Assembly: GCA_026400535.1 (NCBI GenBank)
Contig: JAPLOU010000080.1
Coordinates: 1-45,027, forward strand
Reading direction: 5' to 3'
DNA length: 45,027 nt
Source of the DNA: Hyphomicrobiales bacterium
GTDB lineage: Bacteria > Pseudomonadota > Alphaproteobacteria > Rhizobiales > Beijerinckiaceae
Shown here: one piece after another, positions 15,897-24,957 of the stretch
Layout of the letters: every line of letters begins with the position of its first letter
Numbering within the stretch: the first letter of the stretch is position 1
Position numbers and translations under genes: made by a program
Notes under the pieces: generated by a model
Database searches by the model: none
What the model was told of the DNA's origin: nothing
Seen by the model: the letters and a program-made list of their open reading frames with translations, nothing else

Positions 15897-18272
15897 TCAG
15901 GGGCCGTCCTGTGTCGCCGGCCTTGCCATCAGCGCCTGCCAGACGCGCCACGGCGTGGCGGGCATGTCGATCTCCGCGGCGCCGGCCGACGCAAGCGCAT
16001 CATTCACGGCATTCATCACCGCCGGCAGCGCGCCGACGGTTCCCGCCTCCCCCACTCCCTTCACACCGAGTGGATTGGCCTTGGTCAGAACCTGATTGTA
16101 CTGCGTATGGAAGAATGGCGCATTGTTGGCGCGCGGCATCGCGTAGTCCTGGAACGATGCGGTGATCAACTGCCCCGAGCCGGGATCGTAGACGATGGTC
16201 TCGAGGAGTGCCTGCCCAAGCCCTTGCATGATGCCGCCATGGACCTGACCCTCGACCACCAGCGGATTGAGAACCCGCCCGACATCCTCGACCGCCCAGT
16301 AGCCGACAATCCGGACGGTGCCCGTATCCGGGTCGATCTCGACCTCGCAGACATGGCAGCCATTGGGGAAGTTCGCCTCGGCGGGCGCCTTGGTGACGGC
16401 CGCCGACAGGCCGATCTCGCAGCCATGTGGCAGCTTCGACTTGTCGAAGGCGGCGCGGGCGATCTGGTCGAGGGAGGCACCGCGGTCAGTGCCGGCGATG
16501 GTGAACCGGCCGTTGGCAAAGACGACGTCATCCTGCCCTGCTTCCAGGATATGCGCCGCGATCTGCCGGCCCTTCGCGACAATCCTGTGGGCTGCCTCGC
16601 AGACCACCATCGATCCGGCAGCAGCCGACCGGGATCCGCCAGCGCCCTTGCCGTGATAGACCAGGTCGGTATCCCCGAACACGGTACGGATCCGCTCGAG
16701 AGGCATGCAGAGTTCATCCTGAAGAACCTGCGCCAGAACGGTTTCCAGCCCCTGGCCGTGCGAATGCAGCCCGGTCAGGATTGTTGCAGCACCTTCCGCG
16801 TTGAAACGAATCTCGACGAATTCCTCGTTGGGTGAGCCGGCCGGCCCGCCCGCAATCTCGATGGCGTTGGCGATGCCGATTCCGCGCAGCATGCCCTTCT
16901 TGAGCGCAGCGGCCCGCCGTCTGGCAAAGCCGCGCCAATCCGATGCCGCTAGCGCGCGGTCAAGATTGGCCTCGAAGTCGCCGCTGTCATAAGTGAAGAC
17001 GAAGCCAGTCCTGTAGGGCAGCGCCGAGGGCGCTATGAGATTGCGGCGGCGCAGCTCTGACGGATCGACCCCCATCTGGCGCGCGGCGCTGTCGATGATG
17101 CGCTCGAGCACATAGGTCGCTTCCGGCCGCCCCGCTCCACGATAAGGCCCGGTTGGCGACGTATGGCTGAAGGCTCCGGTCACGCGTGCAAAGATATGCG
17201 GCGTTCGGTAGGGCCCGGACAATCCGCCGAGATTGCCGACCGGAGAATGCAGGGTATTGGCGCAAAGCTGCGCCCCGAGATTGGCCACCCCTTCGGCGTG
17301 AAGCGCAAGGAACGTCCCCTTCTCGTCCAGCGCCAGCGTGACATCAAAGGCGATGTCACGCGCGTGCCAGTCAGAGAGCAAAGCCTCGGTTCGCGTCGCC
17401 TGCCAGCGCACCGGGCGCTCTGTGATGCGCGCCAGCAGGAGCACGAGCGCATGCTCAGCCGTTGCCGCGATCTTGGCACCGAAGGCGCCGCCGATATCCG
17501 GCGAAACGATCCGGAGATCCTGGCCGGCGATACCGAGGATCGCTGCCAGTTCGCCGCGCAGGTCATGCGGCGTCTGGTTGCCGGTTGTCAGGGTGTAGCG
17601 GGCCGCGCGCGGATCGAACTCGCCGAGCGCGTTGCGGTTCTCCATCGGATTGGCACTGACGCGCGAGATGTCGAGACGAACGGTGACGTGGTGGGCGGCA
17701 TCCGCGATCACTTGCGTGACACGCGTTTCGTCGCCGATGGCATGCACAAAGCAGCGGTTGTCCGGCAGATGCGGCCAGACCTTCAGCGCATCCGGTGCCA
17801 GAAGGTCGCGCGTGCGCGTGATCGCGGGTTCGGGCGCGTAGGTGATGACGACGGCCTCCGCGGCCGCCAGCGCCTCGGCGGGGGTTTCGGCTACCACGGC
17901 CACCACCGGGAACCCGACATGGGTAACACGGCCCCGCGCCAGCAGTGGAAACGCCGGCTCCGCATGGTTCCCGCCGTCGGCGCCGCGGCGCACGATCAGC
18001 GACCGAAGCCCAGCGATGCCCTGGCGCGCGAGGTCCTCACCTGTCAGGATGGCGACAACACCAGCACTGGCCGCTGCAGGCGCGGTATCGATCGAGACGA
18101 TCCGTGCACTTGCATGTGGAGAGCGCGCGATTGCCATGTGCAACGCGCCAGCAGGCGCGTGATCGTCGGTGTACAGTCCTTGACCTCTGACGTAGCGCCT
18201 ATTGGCCGCCGGCGGTATGCGGCTGCCGACGGCGGTGTGATGCTCGGCTTTCGGCGCCTTGCTGGTGGTCAT
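15897..18272 (-). CDS. Xanthine dehydrogenase-family molybdopterin-binding subunit
   Basis: A 791-residue large subunit of the CO dehydrogenase/aldehyde oxidase type. An a/b-hammerhead domain occupies about 25-135 (GQGLYTDDHAPAGALHMAIA), followed by the molybdenum-cofactor domains with GGAFGAK near 260 and GPYRGAGRPEATYVLER near 375. GVGEAGT has the catalytic Glu at about 742. The family hydroxylates aromatic N-heterocycles, aldehydes or purines using water. No [2Fe-2S] or FAD subunit gene is adjacent, so electrons must leave through partners encoded elsewhere or the enzyme is unusual. It is the last gene of the nine-gene operon, three bases after the permease stop, which suggests it acts on the imported substrate. 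Confidence 0.9.
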   Translation of the reverse strand: MTTSKAPKAEHHTAVGSRIPPAANRRYVRGQGLYTDDHAPAGALHMAIARSPHASARIVSIDTAPAAASAGVVAILTGEDLARQGIAGLRSLIVRRGADGGNHAEPAFPLLARGRVTHVGFPVVAVVAETPAEALAAAEAVVITYAPEPAITRTRDLLAPDALKVWPHLPDNRCFVHAIGDETRVTQVIADAAHHVTVRLDISRVSANPMENRNALGEFDPRAARYTLTTGNQTPHDLRGELAAILGIAGQDLRIVSPDIGGAFGAKIAATAEHALVLLLARITERPVRWQATRTEALLSDWHARDIAFDVTLALDEKGTFLALHAEGVANLGAQLCANTLHSPVGNLGGLSGPYRTPHIFARVTGAFSHTSPTGPYRGAGRPEATYVLERIIDSAARQMGVDPSELRRRNLIAPSALPYRTGFVFTYDSGDFEANLDRALAASDWRGFARRRAAALKKGMLRGIGIANAIEIAGGPAGSPNEEFVEIRFNAEGAATILTGLHSHGQGLETVLAQVLQDELCMPLERIRTVFGDTDLVYHGKGAGGSRSAAAGSMVVCEAAHRIVAKGRQIAAHILEAGQDDVVFANGRFTIAGTDRGASLDQIARAAFDKSKLPHGCEIGLSAAVTKAPAEANFPNGCHVCEVEIDPDTGTVRIVGYWAVEDVGRVLNPLVVEGQVHGGIMQGLGQALLETIVYDPGSGQLITASFQDYAMPRANNAPFFHTQYNQVLTKANPLGVKGVGEAGTVGALPAVMNAVNDALASAGAAEIDMPATPWRVWQALMARPATQDGP

Positions 18273-18275
18273 GGA

Positions 18276-19022
18276 CTAGAACCGCTTGTGCAGGTGACGA
18301 TCGATCGCAAGCAGGGCGAAGCTGATGACTGCGGCAAAGAGCACGAGCATCAATGTGACCGCCATGATGACGTCGACGTGGTGAAGCCCGATTGCGTTCA
18401 TCAGCAGATAGCCCAACCCGCGCTGCGACGCGAACATTTCGCCAAGCACGGTACCGATCATGGTCAGCGAGAACCCGACACGCAAGCCGGTGAAGATCTC
18501 GGGAAGCGCCGCCGGAAACACGATCTTGCGGACGACATCCCAGCGCGACAGCTTCATGACCCGGCCGGTCTTGAGAAAGATCGGCCGCACGTTGCGGGCC
18601 GCGTTCATTGTGAACAGGGCAACGGGAATGAACCCGTGCAGCGCGCCGAACGCGATCTTTGCGGACAGTCCCAAGCCGAAGCTCAGCAGCAGGATCGGAT
18701 AGAGGGTGACTTTCGGAATGGAGTACAGGGCGATCAGCATCGGCTCGAAGACGTCGCCGGCCGTTTTCCCGAGGCCGAGCAGCAGGCCGATGGTCAGACC
18801 CAGAAGTGAAGCAATTGCCAGGGCAGCCACAAAGGCCTTCGCCGTCTCGACCAGATGTGGCCAGAACGTCGGCCGCGACAACAGTTCGCCCGCAAAGCGG
18901 ACGGTCTGTCCCGGCGAGCGCAAAGCAATATCACCGATAAGCCAGTAAGCGCATTGCCAGATGGCCAGCAGCGCCACCGACACGAGAATGGGTCCCAGGA
19001 TCTCGATGCGGGTCAGGCTCAC
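18276..19022 (-). CDS. NitT/TauT-type ABC transporter permease
   Basis: A 248-residue BPD_transp_1 inner-membrane permease with about six hydrophobic segments. The ATPase-contact (EAA) loop is visible around residues 145-185 (SRWDVVRKIVFPAALPEIFT). ATG 19022 overlaps the stop of the first permease (ATGA). It pairs with 19019-19771 as the heterodimeric channel of the importer. The SsuC/TauC-like length and loop fit uptake of small sulfonates, nitrate-like ions, pyrimidines or aromatic acids; the substrate is not shown by sequence. Confidence 0.88.
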   Translation of the reverse strand: MSLTRIEILGPILVSVALLAIWQCAYWLIGDIALRSPGQTVRFAGELLSRPTFWPHLVETAKAFVAALAIASLLGLTIGLLLGLGKTAGDVFEPMLIALYSIPKVTLYPILLLSFGLGLSAKIAFGALHGFIPVALFTMNAARNVRPIFLKTGRVMKLSRWDVVRKIVFPAALPEIFTGLRVGFSLTMIGTVLGEMFASQRGLGYLLMNAIGLHHVDVIMAVTLMLVLFAAVISFALLAIDRHLHKRF

Positions 19023-19771
19023 CGCAGGCCCCTGCGTTCCAGCAACTGCTTTTCCCAGATCGAGAGCAGCATGTTGACGATGATGGAAATGATCATGACG
19101 AGCACGATCAGCGGATACATCGTGGCGTTGTCGAAATTGTTGTAGGCAAAAGCGATCTCGAAGCCGATGCCATCGGTCGACATGATGAACTCCGAGCCGA
19201 TGATTCCGATGAGCGCGTAGGCCACGGCAAACTTGACGCCGGTGAGAACGAAGGGCGCTGCCGAGGGCAAGGTGATCTGTGTGGCTGTGGCGAACCAGCC
19301 CATCCGTGCCATGCGCGCGGATTTGAGGAGCACCCTTGGCACGCGATCAAGGCCGTTCAGCGTGTTGACGATCACCGCCACCACGCCGAGCATGAACGCG
19401 ATGATGACCTTGGGGGCGCTGCCGAGCCCGAACAGGATGATCAGCAGCGGATAGAAGGCAAGCACCGGCACCGCATAGTAGGTCGCGAAGAACGGGTCGA
19501 GCGACGTGCGCAGGGCCGCGAGCCTGTGGATCACGACCGCGGCGGTGATCCCGACGGTCACGGCCAGGCAGAAGGCCAGGGCGGCATTCAACAGCGTTGC
19601 CCGGATCGGCCCGTTGAATTTCCCGGAGGCGAGTGCACGCGCAAGATCAGCCGCGATGCGGCTTGGCGGCGGCATCGTGAAATTGTCGATGATGCCGATT
19701 CTGCACAGTGCTTCCACGAAGCCGATGAAGCCTGCGATGACCAGCAGCCGGAGGAGGAATATTGGCTTCAT
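19019..19771 (-). CDS. NitT/TauT-type ABC transporter permease
   Basis: A 250-residue permease from ATG 19771 (MKPIFLLRLLVIAGFIGFVE); this start is chosen because it overlaps the ATPase stop (ATGA) and opens directly with a membrane segment, although the frame is open further upstream. The EAA-type loop reads ARMGWFATATQITLPSAAPF near 150-170. It is a paralogue of the next permease in the operon and would form a heterodimer with it. Confidence 0.88.
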   Translation of the reverse strand: MKPIFLLRLLVIAGFIGFVEALCRIGIIDNFTMPPPSRIAADLARALASGKFNGPIRATLLNAALAFCLAVTVGITAAVVIHRLAALRTSLDPFFATYYAVPVLAFYPLLIILFGLGSAPKVIIAFMLGVVAVIVNTLNGLDRVPRVLLKSARMARMGWFATATQITLPSAAPFVLTGVKFAVAYALIGIIGSEFIMSTDGIGFEIAFAYNNFDNATMYPLIVLVMIISIIVNMLLSIWEKQLLERRGLR

Positions 19772-20586
19772 CGGCGATCCATTCGGCCGACGGATTTCAT
19801 CGATTCCACCCGCAGCCATTGCCAGAGGCGGGCCGTGACCTGGCCGAATTCGGGCGTCTCGACGATCGTGCTGTCCCGGTCTGGCGCCCAACCCGTCTCG
19901 ACGATCTCAAGCAGCCGTCCCGGGCGGGCCGACATGACACCGATCCGGTCGGCGAGCATCGCCGCCTCGTCGAGCGCATGGGTGATGAGGAAGATGGTTG
20001 CACCGGTTTCGCGCCAGAGCCGGAGCACCTCCTCGCCCATCAGGAGGCGGGTCTGCTGGTCGAGCGCACCGAACGGCTCGTCGAGCAGGATCAGGCGTGG
20101 CTGGAGGACGAGCGTCCGGGCGATGCAAACGCGCTGGCGCATGCCCCCCGACAGCTGGGCGGGATGGCTGCGGGCGAACTGACCGAGGCCCATCAGTTCG
20201 AGCGCCGCCGCGACGCGTCGCGCGGTCTCGGCTGCCGGAATGCCGGCCTGCCTCAGGCCGAAGGCGATGTTGTCCGAGACGGTCATCCAAGGGAAGCAGG
20301 CATCCTCCTGGAAAACCACTCCGACGCCATCGGGTACATTGCCGTGGATCGGTTGGTCCTCGAACACGACGGTGCCGTCGGTCACCGGGGTCAGGCCGGC
20401 CAGAACCTCGAGCAGCGTCGACTTCCCACAACCTGAGGGACCAACAACAGCAAAGAACTCGCCACGTTTGAGGTCCAGGTCGATCGGCCCGAGTGCGTGA
20501 ACGTCCTGCCCGCCTCCGGCGCGACGAAACGTCTTCGTCACGTGCCTCAGGCTGACATGCACCTTGTTGGTATCGTGTGGCATCAC
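19768..20586 (-). CDS. ABC transporter ATPase (SsuB/TauB/NrtD type)
   Basis: A 272-residue ATPase: Walker A GPSGCGKST (about 49-57), Q-loop VFQEDACFPW, signature LSGGMRQR, Walker B LILLDEPFGALD and the switch His in ITHALDEA. The length and FGALD-x-x-TR segment fit the nitrate/sulfonate/taurine family. It overlaps the genes on both sides by four bases (ATGA), showing tight coupling with the binding protein and the permeases. Confidence 0.92.
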   Translation of the reverse strand: MMPHDTNKVHVSLRHVTKTFRRAGGGQDVHALGPIDLDLKRGEFFAVVGPSGCGKSTLLEVLAGLTPVTDGTVVFEDQPIHGNVPDGVGVVFQEDACFPWMTVSDNIAFGLRQAGIPAAETARRVAAALELMGLGQFARSHPAQLSGGMRQRVCIARTLVLQPRLILLDEPFGALDQQTRLLMGEEVLRLWRETGATIFLITHALDEAAMLADRIGVMSARPGRLLEIVETGWAPDRDSTIVETPEFGQVTARLWQWLRVESMKSVGRMDRR

Positions 20587-21596
20587 TTCGGCTTGCGAAT
20601 GTCTTCGGGCAGGAACTGCATGTCGATCATCTTGCTCAGGTCGATATTGCCACTGAGCGCGCCAAGCGACTTCTGCACATCGATCATGCGGTTGAGCCCG
20701 TCGAGATTGAACTGGCCGGAGCCCCAGTACTCGACGCCCTGCGTGCGCGATGACACCAGGTTGCGGACCGCTGCGCGCGCCACTTCGGGCGTCAGGTTGT
20801 AGTGCTTTGCAACGATGTCACCGGCTTCGTCCGGCTTCTCGACCATGAACGCCACCGCCTTTCGGCGCGCGCGGATCACGGCGCGAATGAAGTCACCCTT
20901 CTCCGCCGCCATGTTTGCCGTGGTCACGCCAACAACGTTGGCGAGCGGCGGGAGAATGTCGCTCGCGACAGCAATGGCCCGCAGGTTGTCCTTGTGCTGG
21001 GCCCAGAGCGGTTCGGGGATCGGGGCGATGTCGATCATGCCGGTTCCGAGCGCGGCATAGCCTTCGCCGAAGCCGCCGGTGCGGACCAGCTCGACCTCGT
21101 TCGGCTGAAGGCCGGCCTTCTGCGCGACCATTTGTGCCAGCGCCTGGCTTGTAGACCGCGGATTTGTGAAGCCGATCTTCTTGCCCTTGATGTCGGCCAG
21201 CGACTTGATCGGGGAATCCTTCTTCACGGCCCAGACGAATTCCGCGACCGTCAGGACATTGTCGGAAATGATCTTGAGATCAGCCCCTTGCAGGATCGCC
21301 GCGACCACGACACCGGGATTGACCTCGCCATAGGGCACGCCGCCTGCGATCATGTTGCGCAGAGAGGTGCCGCCTCCGGCTGAGGTGATGATGCCGGTGA
21401 CGTTGATTCCCTCATCCTTGAAGAAGCCCTTGTCCAGGGCCACAGCGTAGGGCATCCCGTTGGCCGAGACCCCGAAATTGCCGACAGCGATCTGCTGTGC
21501 GTAGGCGGCTGGCGCGACACCAAGCCCGAGCCCGAGAGCGAGGGCAAACGCTCCGAGACTGTTGCGAAAGCCGTAGGAGCCTGGATGTATGTTCAT
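20583..21596 (-). CDS. ABC transporter periplasmic substrate-binding protein (NMT1/SsuA-like)
   Basis: A 337-residue protein with a signal peptide (hydrophobic core ALALGLGLGVAPAAYAQQ, likely cleavage after AYA). The mature part has the NMT1/SsuA-like fold: VSANGMPYAVALDKGFFKDE, ITSAGGGTSLRNMIAGG, SLADIKGKKIGFTNPRSTSQ. It binds the substrate and passes it to the permeases. A GGGAGG ribosome-binding site precedes ATG 21596. The 60-base gap to the ThDP enzyme is the only real break within the minus-strand operon, so an internal promoter is possible. Confidence 0.9.
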   Translation of the reverse strand: MNIHPGSYGFRNSLGAFALALGLGLGVAPAAYAQQIAVGNFGVSANGMPYAVALDKGFFKDEGINVTGIITSAGGGTSLRNMIAGGVPYGEVNPGVVVAAILQGADLKIISDNVLTVAEFVWAVKKDSPIKSLADIKGKKIGFTNPRSTSQALAQMVAQKAGLQPNEVELVRTGGFGEGYAALGTGMIDIAPIPEPLWAQHKDNLRAIAVASDILPPLANVVGVTTANMAAEKGDFIRAVIRARRKAVAFMVEKPDEAGDIVAKHYNLTPEVARAAVRNLVSSRTQGVEYWGSGQFNLDGLNRMIDVQKSLGALSGNIDLSKMIDMQFLPEDIRKPK

Positions 21597-21656
21597 GTGA
21601 TCCTCCCAGATTTTGTTGTTTCTTGACGGTTGATTTTGTTCTGAAGTCCTGTCCGC

Positions 21657-23438
21657 TCATCCTGTCCCTGGCGCTGCCTGGCGGAGCATAGCATTGGACG
21701 TTGCCCGGGCATATTCAGGCGCAACGGACACATCGATGACGACCACCTCGCCTGCCCGCACCCGGGCAACAGCTTCGGTCAGCGCACGGCCAAGGTCCGC
21801 CACAGTCATCACGTCGCCGATCCCGTATGCGCCCTGCCCACGCGCAAGCATGGCAAGGTCGATCGGCGGGTCCTCCATCCTCAGCCCGATCGAGCGGTTC
21901 TCGATCGGCCGGCCGCGCAGCCTCGCCATCCGCTCCTGATGCAGCTCATCATTGAAGAACGAGCGGTTGTTGGCAACCAGAACGAGCATCGGGACCTTGT
22001 AGTGGACCGCGGTCCACAGCGCCGTCACACCCATGAGAAAGTCACCATCGCCCAGAACCGCGACTGGCAGCCTGTCGCTGCCCATGTCGCGCAGGGCCAT
22101 GGCCGCGCCTGCCGCCATGCCCGGACCGGAGCCAATGCCGCCGCCACCGTCAAAGCCGATATAGTCCAGCGGGTCGTCGAACCGGCAGCTTGCGCCGGGC
22201 CAGCCGAGTGGCAGGCGTATGTAGGACGGCTTTTCCGGCGCTAGCGTCTCGACGATGGTCCGTGCCATCGCCTCGACCGACATGCGCCCGTCGATCATCT
22301 CCGGGCCCGGTGTCTGCACCGACGCTGTCAGGGTGCGGCGGGGCCGATCAGCACGGCCATCAAGCGCTTGCAGCAACCGTTCCACCATCCTGTCGGGCGA
22401 GGCCAGCAGGTTGATGTCCGCGGGCGGGAGCGCCTGGTAGTCCATGCTCCAGCCGTTATGGCTGTATTGATCAAGCGAGCACAGGATGACCTTCGCCTTC
22501 GGGAACTTTCCCAGGCACGCTTGTCGCATCGTCCCTGCCGGATCGATCCAGTCGAGCACGAGGATTGCGTCGGCGTCGCGGATGAGCCCACCCGCCTCGG
22601 GCGTGACATAGAGGGTCGGAGCAAAGGGCTGCGCCGGATGCGCCGTTGGAAAGCTCGCGCCGGTCTTGATATCGGTCAGCACATGGGCGCCGAGTGCCTC
22701 GGCAAGGCGGATGCGCCGGTCCCAGTCTGCCCGTGACGACGACACGCGCCCGATCATGATCAGCGGCCGCTCGGCCGCCTCCAACGCGCGGACTGCGGCG
22801 GCAAGTGCGGCGGGATCGGGATCTGCCGAGGTCGGCAGGGCATGGCGGGCAAGCGGCGGCTGGGGTGGCAGCTCGTCGAGGGGCAGTTCCTGCAGGCCTG
22901 CGTCGAGGCACACATAGGTCGGGCCAGCCGGCTGCGTCGTCGCAATCTGATGGGCACGCGTGATCGCTTCCAGCGCGGCGGGAACCGAGCCGGGTTGGTT
23001 GTCCCATTTCGTATAGCCGCGGACCAACGCGCCGAGATCCGTCGAGGTGTGGATCCAGTCGACCCAGGGGCGGCGCGCCATCGCATCGAGCGGGCCCTGC
23101 GCACCCAGGATGACCATGGGGATGCGGTCGCACCAGGCGTTGAAGATCGCCATCGTCGCATGCATCAGCCCGACATTGCTGTGCAGCGCCACCGGCATCG
23201 GCAGGTTGGTCACACGCGTCCATCCGTGGGCGAGCGCCACCGCGCTTTCCTCGTGGATGCACAGCAGCAATTCGGGCTTCTCGTTGCCGAGGTAGTTGAC
23301 CAGGCTGTCATGCAGGCCACGGAAGCTCGCGCCCGGCGTCAGCGCGATGTAGCGATAGCCGAGCTGCCGCAGCAGCAGCGCCATCGGATCACTGCCGAAC
23401 ACGGTCGGGTTGTTGCTGGGGACGGGCCTTTCGGTCAT
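21657..23438 (-). CDS. Thiamine diphosphate-dependent enzyme (acetolactate synthase/benzoylformate decarboxylase-like)
   Basis: A 593-residue three-domain ThDP enzyme: PYR domain with the catalytic Glu in CIHEESAVALAHG (E63/E64), a central domain (about 200-340), and the PP domain with the ThDP motif GDGDFLMG (463-470) and NN (490-491). The family decarboxylates or ligates 2-oxo acids. The true substrate is unknown; the neighbours suggest a 2-oxo acid released by the lyase-family enzyme encoded just upstream. ATG 23438 overlaps the lyase stop (ATGA). It is unlike anabolic IlvB in context, with no small subunit gene nearby. Confidence 0.85.
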   Translation of the reverse strand: MTERPVPSNNPTVFGSDPMALLLRQLGYRYIALTPGASFRGLHDSLVNYLGNEKPELLLCIHEESAVALAHGWTRVTNLPMPVALHSNVGLMHATMAIFNAWCDRIPMVILGAQGPLDAMARRPWVDWIHTSTDLGALVRGYTKWDNQPGSVPAALEAITRAHQIATTQPAGPTYVCLDAGLQELPLDELPPQPPLARHALPTSADPDPAALAAAVRALEAAERPLIMIGRVSSSRADWDRRIRLAEALGAHVLTDIKTGASFPTAHPAQPFAPTLYVTPEAGGLIRDADAILVLDWIDPAGTMRQACLGKFPKAKVILCSLDQYSHNGWSMDYQALPPADINLLASPDRMVERLLQALDGRADRPRRTLTASVQTPGPEMIDGRMSVEAMARTIVETLAPEKPSYIRLPLGWPGASCRFDDPLDYIGFDGGGGIGSGPGMAAGAAMALRDMGSDRLPVAVLGDGDFLMGVTALWTAVHYKVPMLVLVANNRSFFNDELHQERMARLRGRPIENRSIGLRMEDPPIDLAMLARGQGAYGIGDVMTVADLGRALTEAVARVRAGEVVVIDVSVAPEYARATSNAMLRQAAPGTG

Positions 23439-24328
23439 GGCGTTTCACTCTGCGCAAGCCCGTGTGCCTCGTAGGCGCGCCAGTCCTTCACGCGGACTGC
23501 GTCGTCCAGCAGTGCGCGTGCGGCTTCGGCACCGTCCATGCGGCTGAAGCTGCCGCGGCCAAGGCTCGCCTCGCGCAGGTGCGAGAGCGTCTGCGCCATC
23601 ACGCTCACGGCCCGGAAGATCAGCGTGGCCGGATAGGAGATGTGGCGGTAGCCCATGTCGCCCAGCTCCTGCGGTGTGAGCCAGGCAGACCCTTCCGTCT
23701 CGAACATTGCGGCTGACAGATAGGCCCCCTTGAACGCCATGCCGACGCGCGCGAGATCCTCCGCGCGTTTCAGGCCCGCGATGAAGATGCCGTCGCAGCC
23801 GATCTTCAAGAAACGCTCGGCGCGCCGCATGGCTTCATCGAGTCCGAGGGCGCCGAAGGCATCGGTGCGGCCGATGATGAAGGTGTCCGGGGTGCCGCGC
23901 ACCGCGAGCGCGGCACGCAGCTTGCCCTCGATCACCGACAGATCGACCACGGCACCGCCGTGATCGGCCCGCTGCTGCTTGCGATCCCGATCCTGATCCT
24001 CCAGCAGGAGGCCACCGACCCCGATCCTTTCATAGGCCTGCACCAGCCGCGCAACGGCCTTGACGTCGCCATAGCCGTCATCCGCATCGGCGAGGAACGG
24101 CAGATCCGTGGCCGCGGCGAGAGTGCCAAGCCCCTCGACCATATCGGTGAGCCCGATGAGGCCGATATCCGGATAGGCGTGGCGGGCGGCGAGCAGTGCC
24201 GATCCGCCGACAGTGAAGGCGCGAAAGCCGGCCTGCGCGATCAGCCGCGCGGACAGGGCGTCATGGGCCAGAGGGGTCACCAGCGGGCGTTCGGAATCAA
24301 GGATGTCGCGAATGGACTTGCGTTTCAT
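23435..24328 (-). CDS. Isocitrate lyase/PEP mutase-family protein without the KKCGH cysteine
   Basis: A 297-residue TIM-barrel protein: TPLAHDALSARLIAQAGF, VGGSALLAARHAYPD, the metal-binding DADDGYGD (81-88) and LLLEDQ (107-112), then IIGRTDAFGALGLDEAMRRA. Members cleave or form C-C or C-P bonds next to a 2-oxo acid (methylisocitrate, 2,3-dimethylmalate, oxaloacetate, PEP/phosphonopyruvate). In the lyases EDQ is followed by a K-K/R-C-G-H loop whose Cys is the catalytic acid; here the loop is RDRKQQRADHGG, with no Cys. The reaction may therefore be decarboxylation or another retro-aldol type. It is translationally coupled on both sides. Confidence 0.85.
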   Translation of the reverse strand: MKRKSIRDILDSERPLVTPLAHDALSARLIAQAGFRAFTVGGSALLAARHAYPDIGLIGLTDMVEGLGTLAAATDLPFLADADDGYGDVKAVARLVQAYERIGVGGLLLEDQDRDRKQQRADHGGAVVDLSVIEGKLRAALAVRGTPDTFIIGRTDAFGALGLDEAMRRAERFLKIGCDGIFIAGLKRAEDLARVGMAFKGAYLSAAMFETEGSAWLTPQELGDMGYRHISYPATLIFRAVSVMAQTLSHLREASLGRGSFSRMDGAEAARALLDDAVRVKDWRAYEAHGLAQSETP

Positions 24329-24957
24329 GCGGGGTGTCCGAAATCATGGATCCAGGGTCGAGCGAGGGCGTCGCTGGCGCGAAAGGCGGCAATGTCATCG
24401 GCATACTGCAACGTGACCGCGATATCGTCGTCGCCACGCAGGAGCGCCTCCGCGCGGAAGGCTGGCACGTCGAAGGCGATCTGCTGACCATCGGGGCAGC
24501 TGAGGGTGCGTCCTGCCAGATCGACCGTGAAATGCGCGTGGTCCTGCGCTGTCTGCGCGCAGGCAACGGCGTGATCGATCCCCTCCTGCGACATCTGTGC
24601 AGCAAGCAGCCCGTTGCGGAAGGCGTTCTCGTAGAAGATGTCGGCGAAGGCGGGCGAGAAGACGCAGCGAATCCCGAAGCGGACCAGCGCCCACGCCGCC
24701 GCTTCCCGGGAGCTTCCACAGCCGAAATTCCGGCCCGCCAGCAGGATCCGAGCCGACCGGAAGGGCGCCCTGTTCAGGACGAAATCAGGCATCTCGCGGC
24801 CTGCATCATCATAGCGCAAGCGCGCGAACAGCCCCGCACCGAGATCGGCGGAGGGCGATCGCAGATAGGGCGCAGGGATGATCGCATCCGTATTGATGTT
24901 CGCGAGCGGCAGCGGGGCCGCAGGTCCACTGACATTTTCGAACGGTGGGCGCTTCAT
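24325..24957 (-). CDS. LeuD-like hydro-lyase small (swivel) subunit
   Basis: A 210-residue aconitase-family swivel subunit. It shows LANINTDAIIPAPYL, then NFGCGSSREAAAWAL, the conserved substrate-loop motif (GxGSSRE), followed by GIRCVFSPAFADIFYENAFR. With the LeuC-like partner it forms a heterodimeric [4Fe-4S] hydro-lyase acting on a malate-type diacid. ATG 24957 is set by the four-base overlap with the large-subunit stop; the frame is open upstream but without similarity. LeuA and LeuB are absent, so leucine synthesis is unlikely. Confidence 0.88.
   Translation of the reverse strand: MKRPPFENVSGPAAPLPLANINTDAIIPAPYLRSPSADLGAGLFARLRYDDAGREMPDFVLNRAPFRSARILLAGRNFGCGSSREAAAWALVRFGIRCVFSPAFADIFYENAFRNGLLAAQMSQEGIDHAVACAQTAQDHAHFTVDLAGRTLSCPDGQQIAFDVPAFRAEALLRGDDDIAVTLQYADDIAAFRASDALARPWIHDFGHPA

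Noticed and set aside
17163..18809. Long plus-strand open frame (548 codons) opposite the Mo hydroxylase and permease genes
   Set aside because: It is antisense to two well-supported genes in GC-rich DNA, has low-complexity Arg/Asp/Gly-rich content and no family resemblance.
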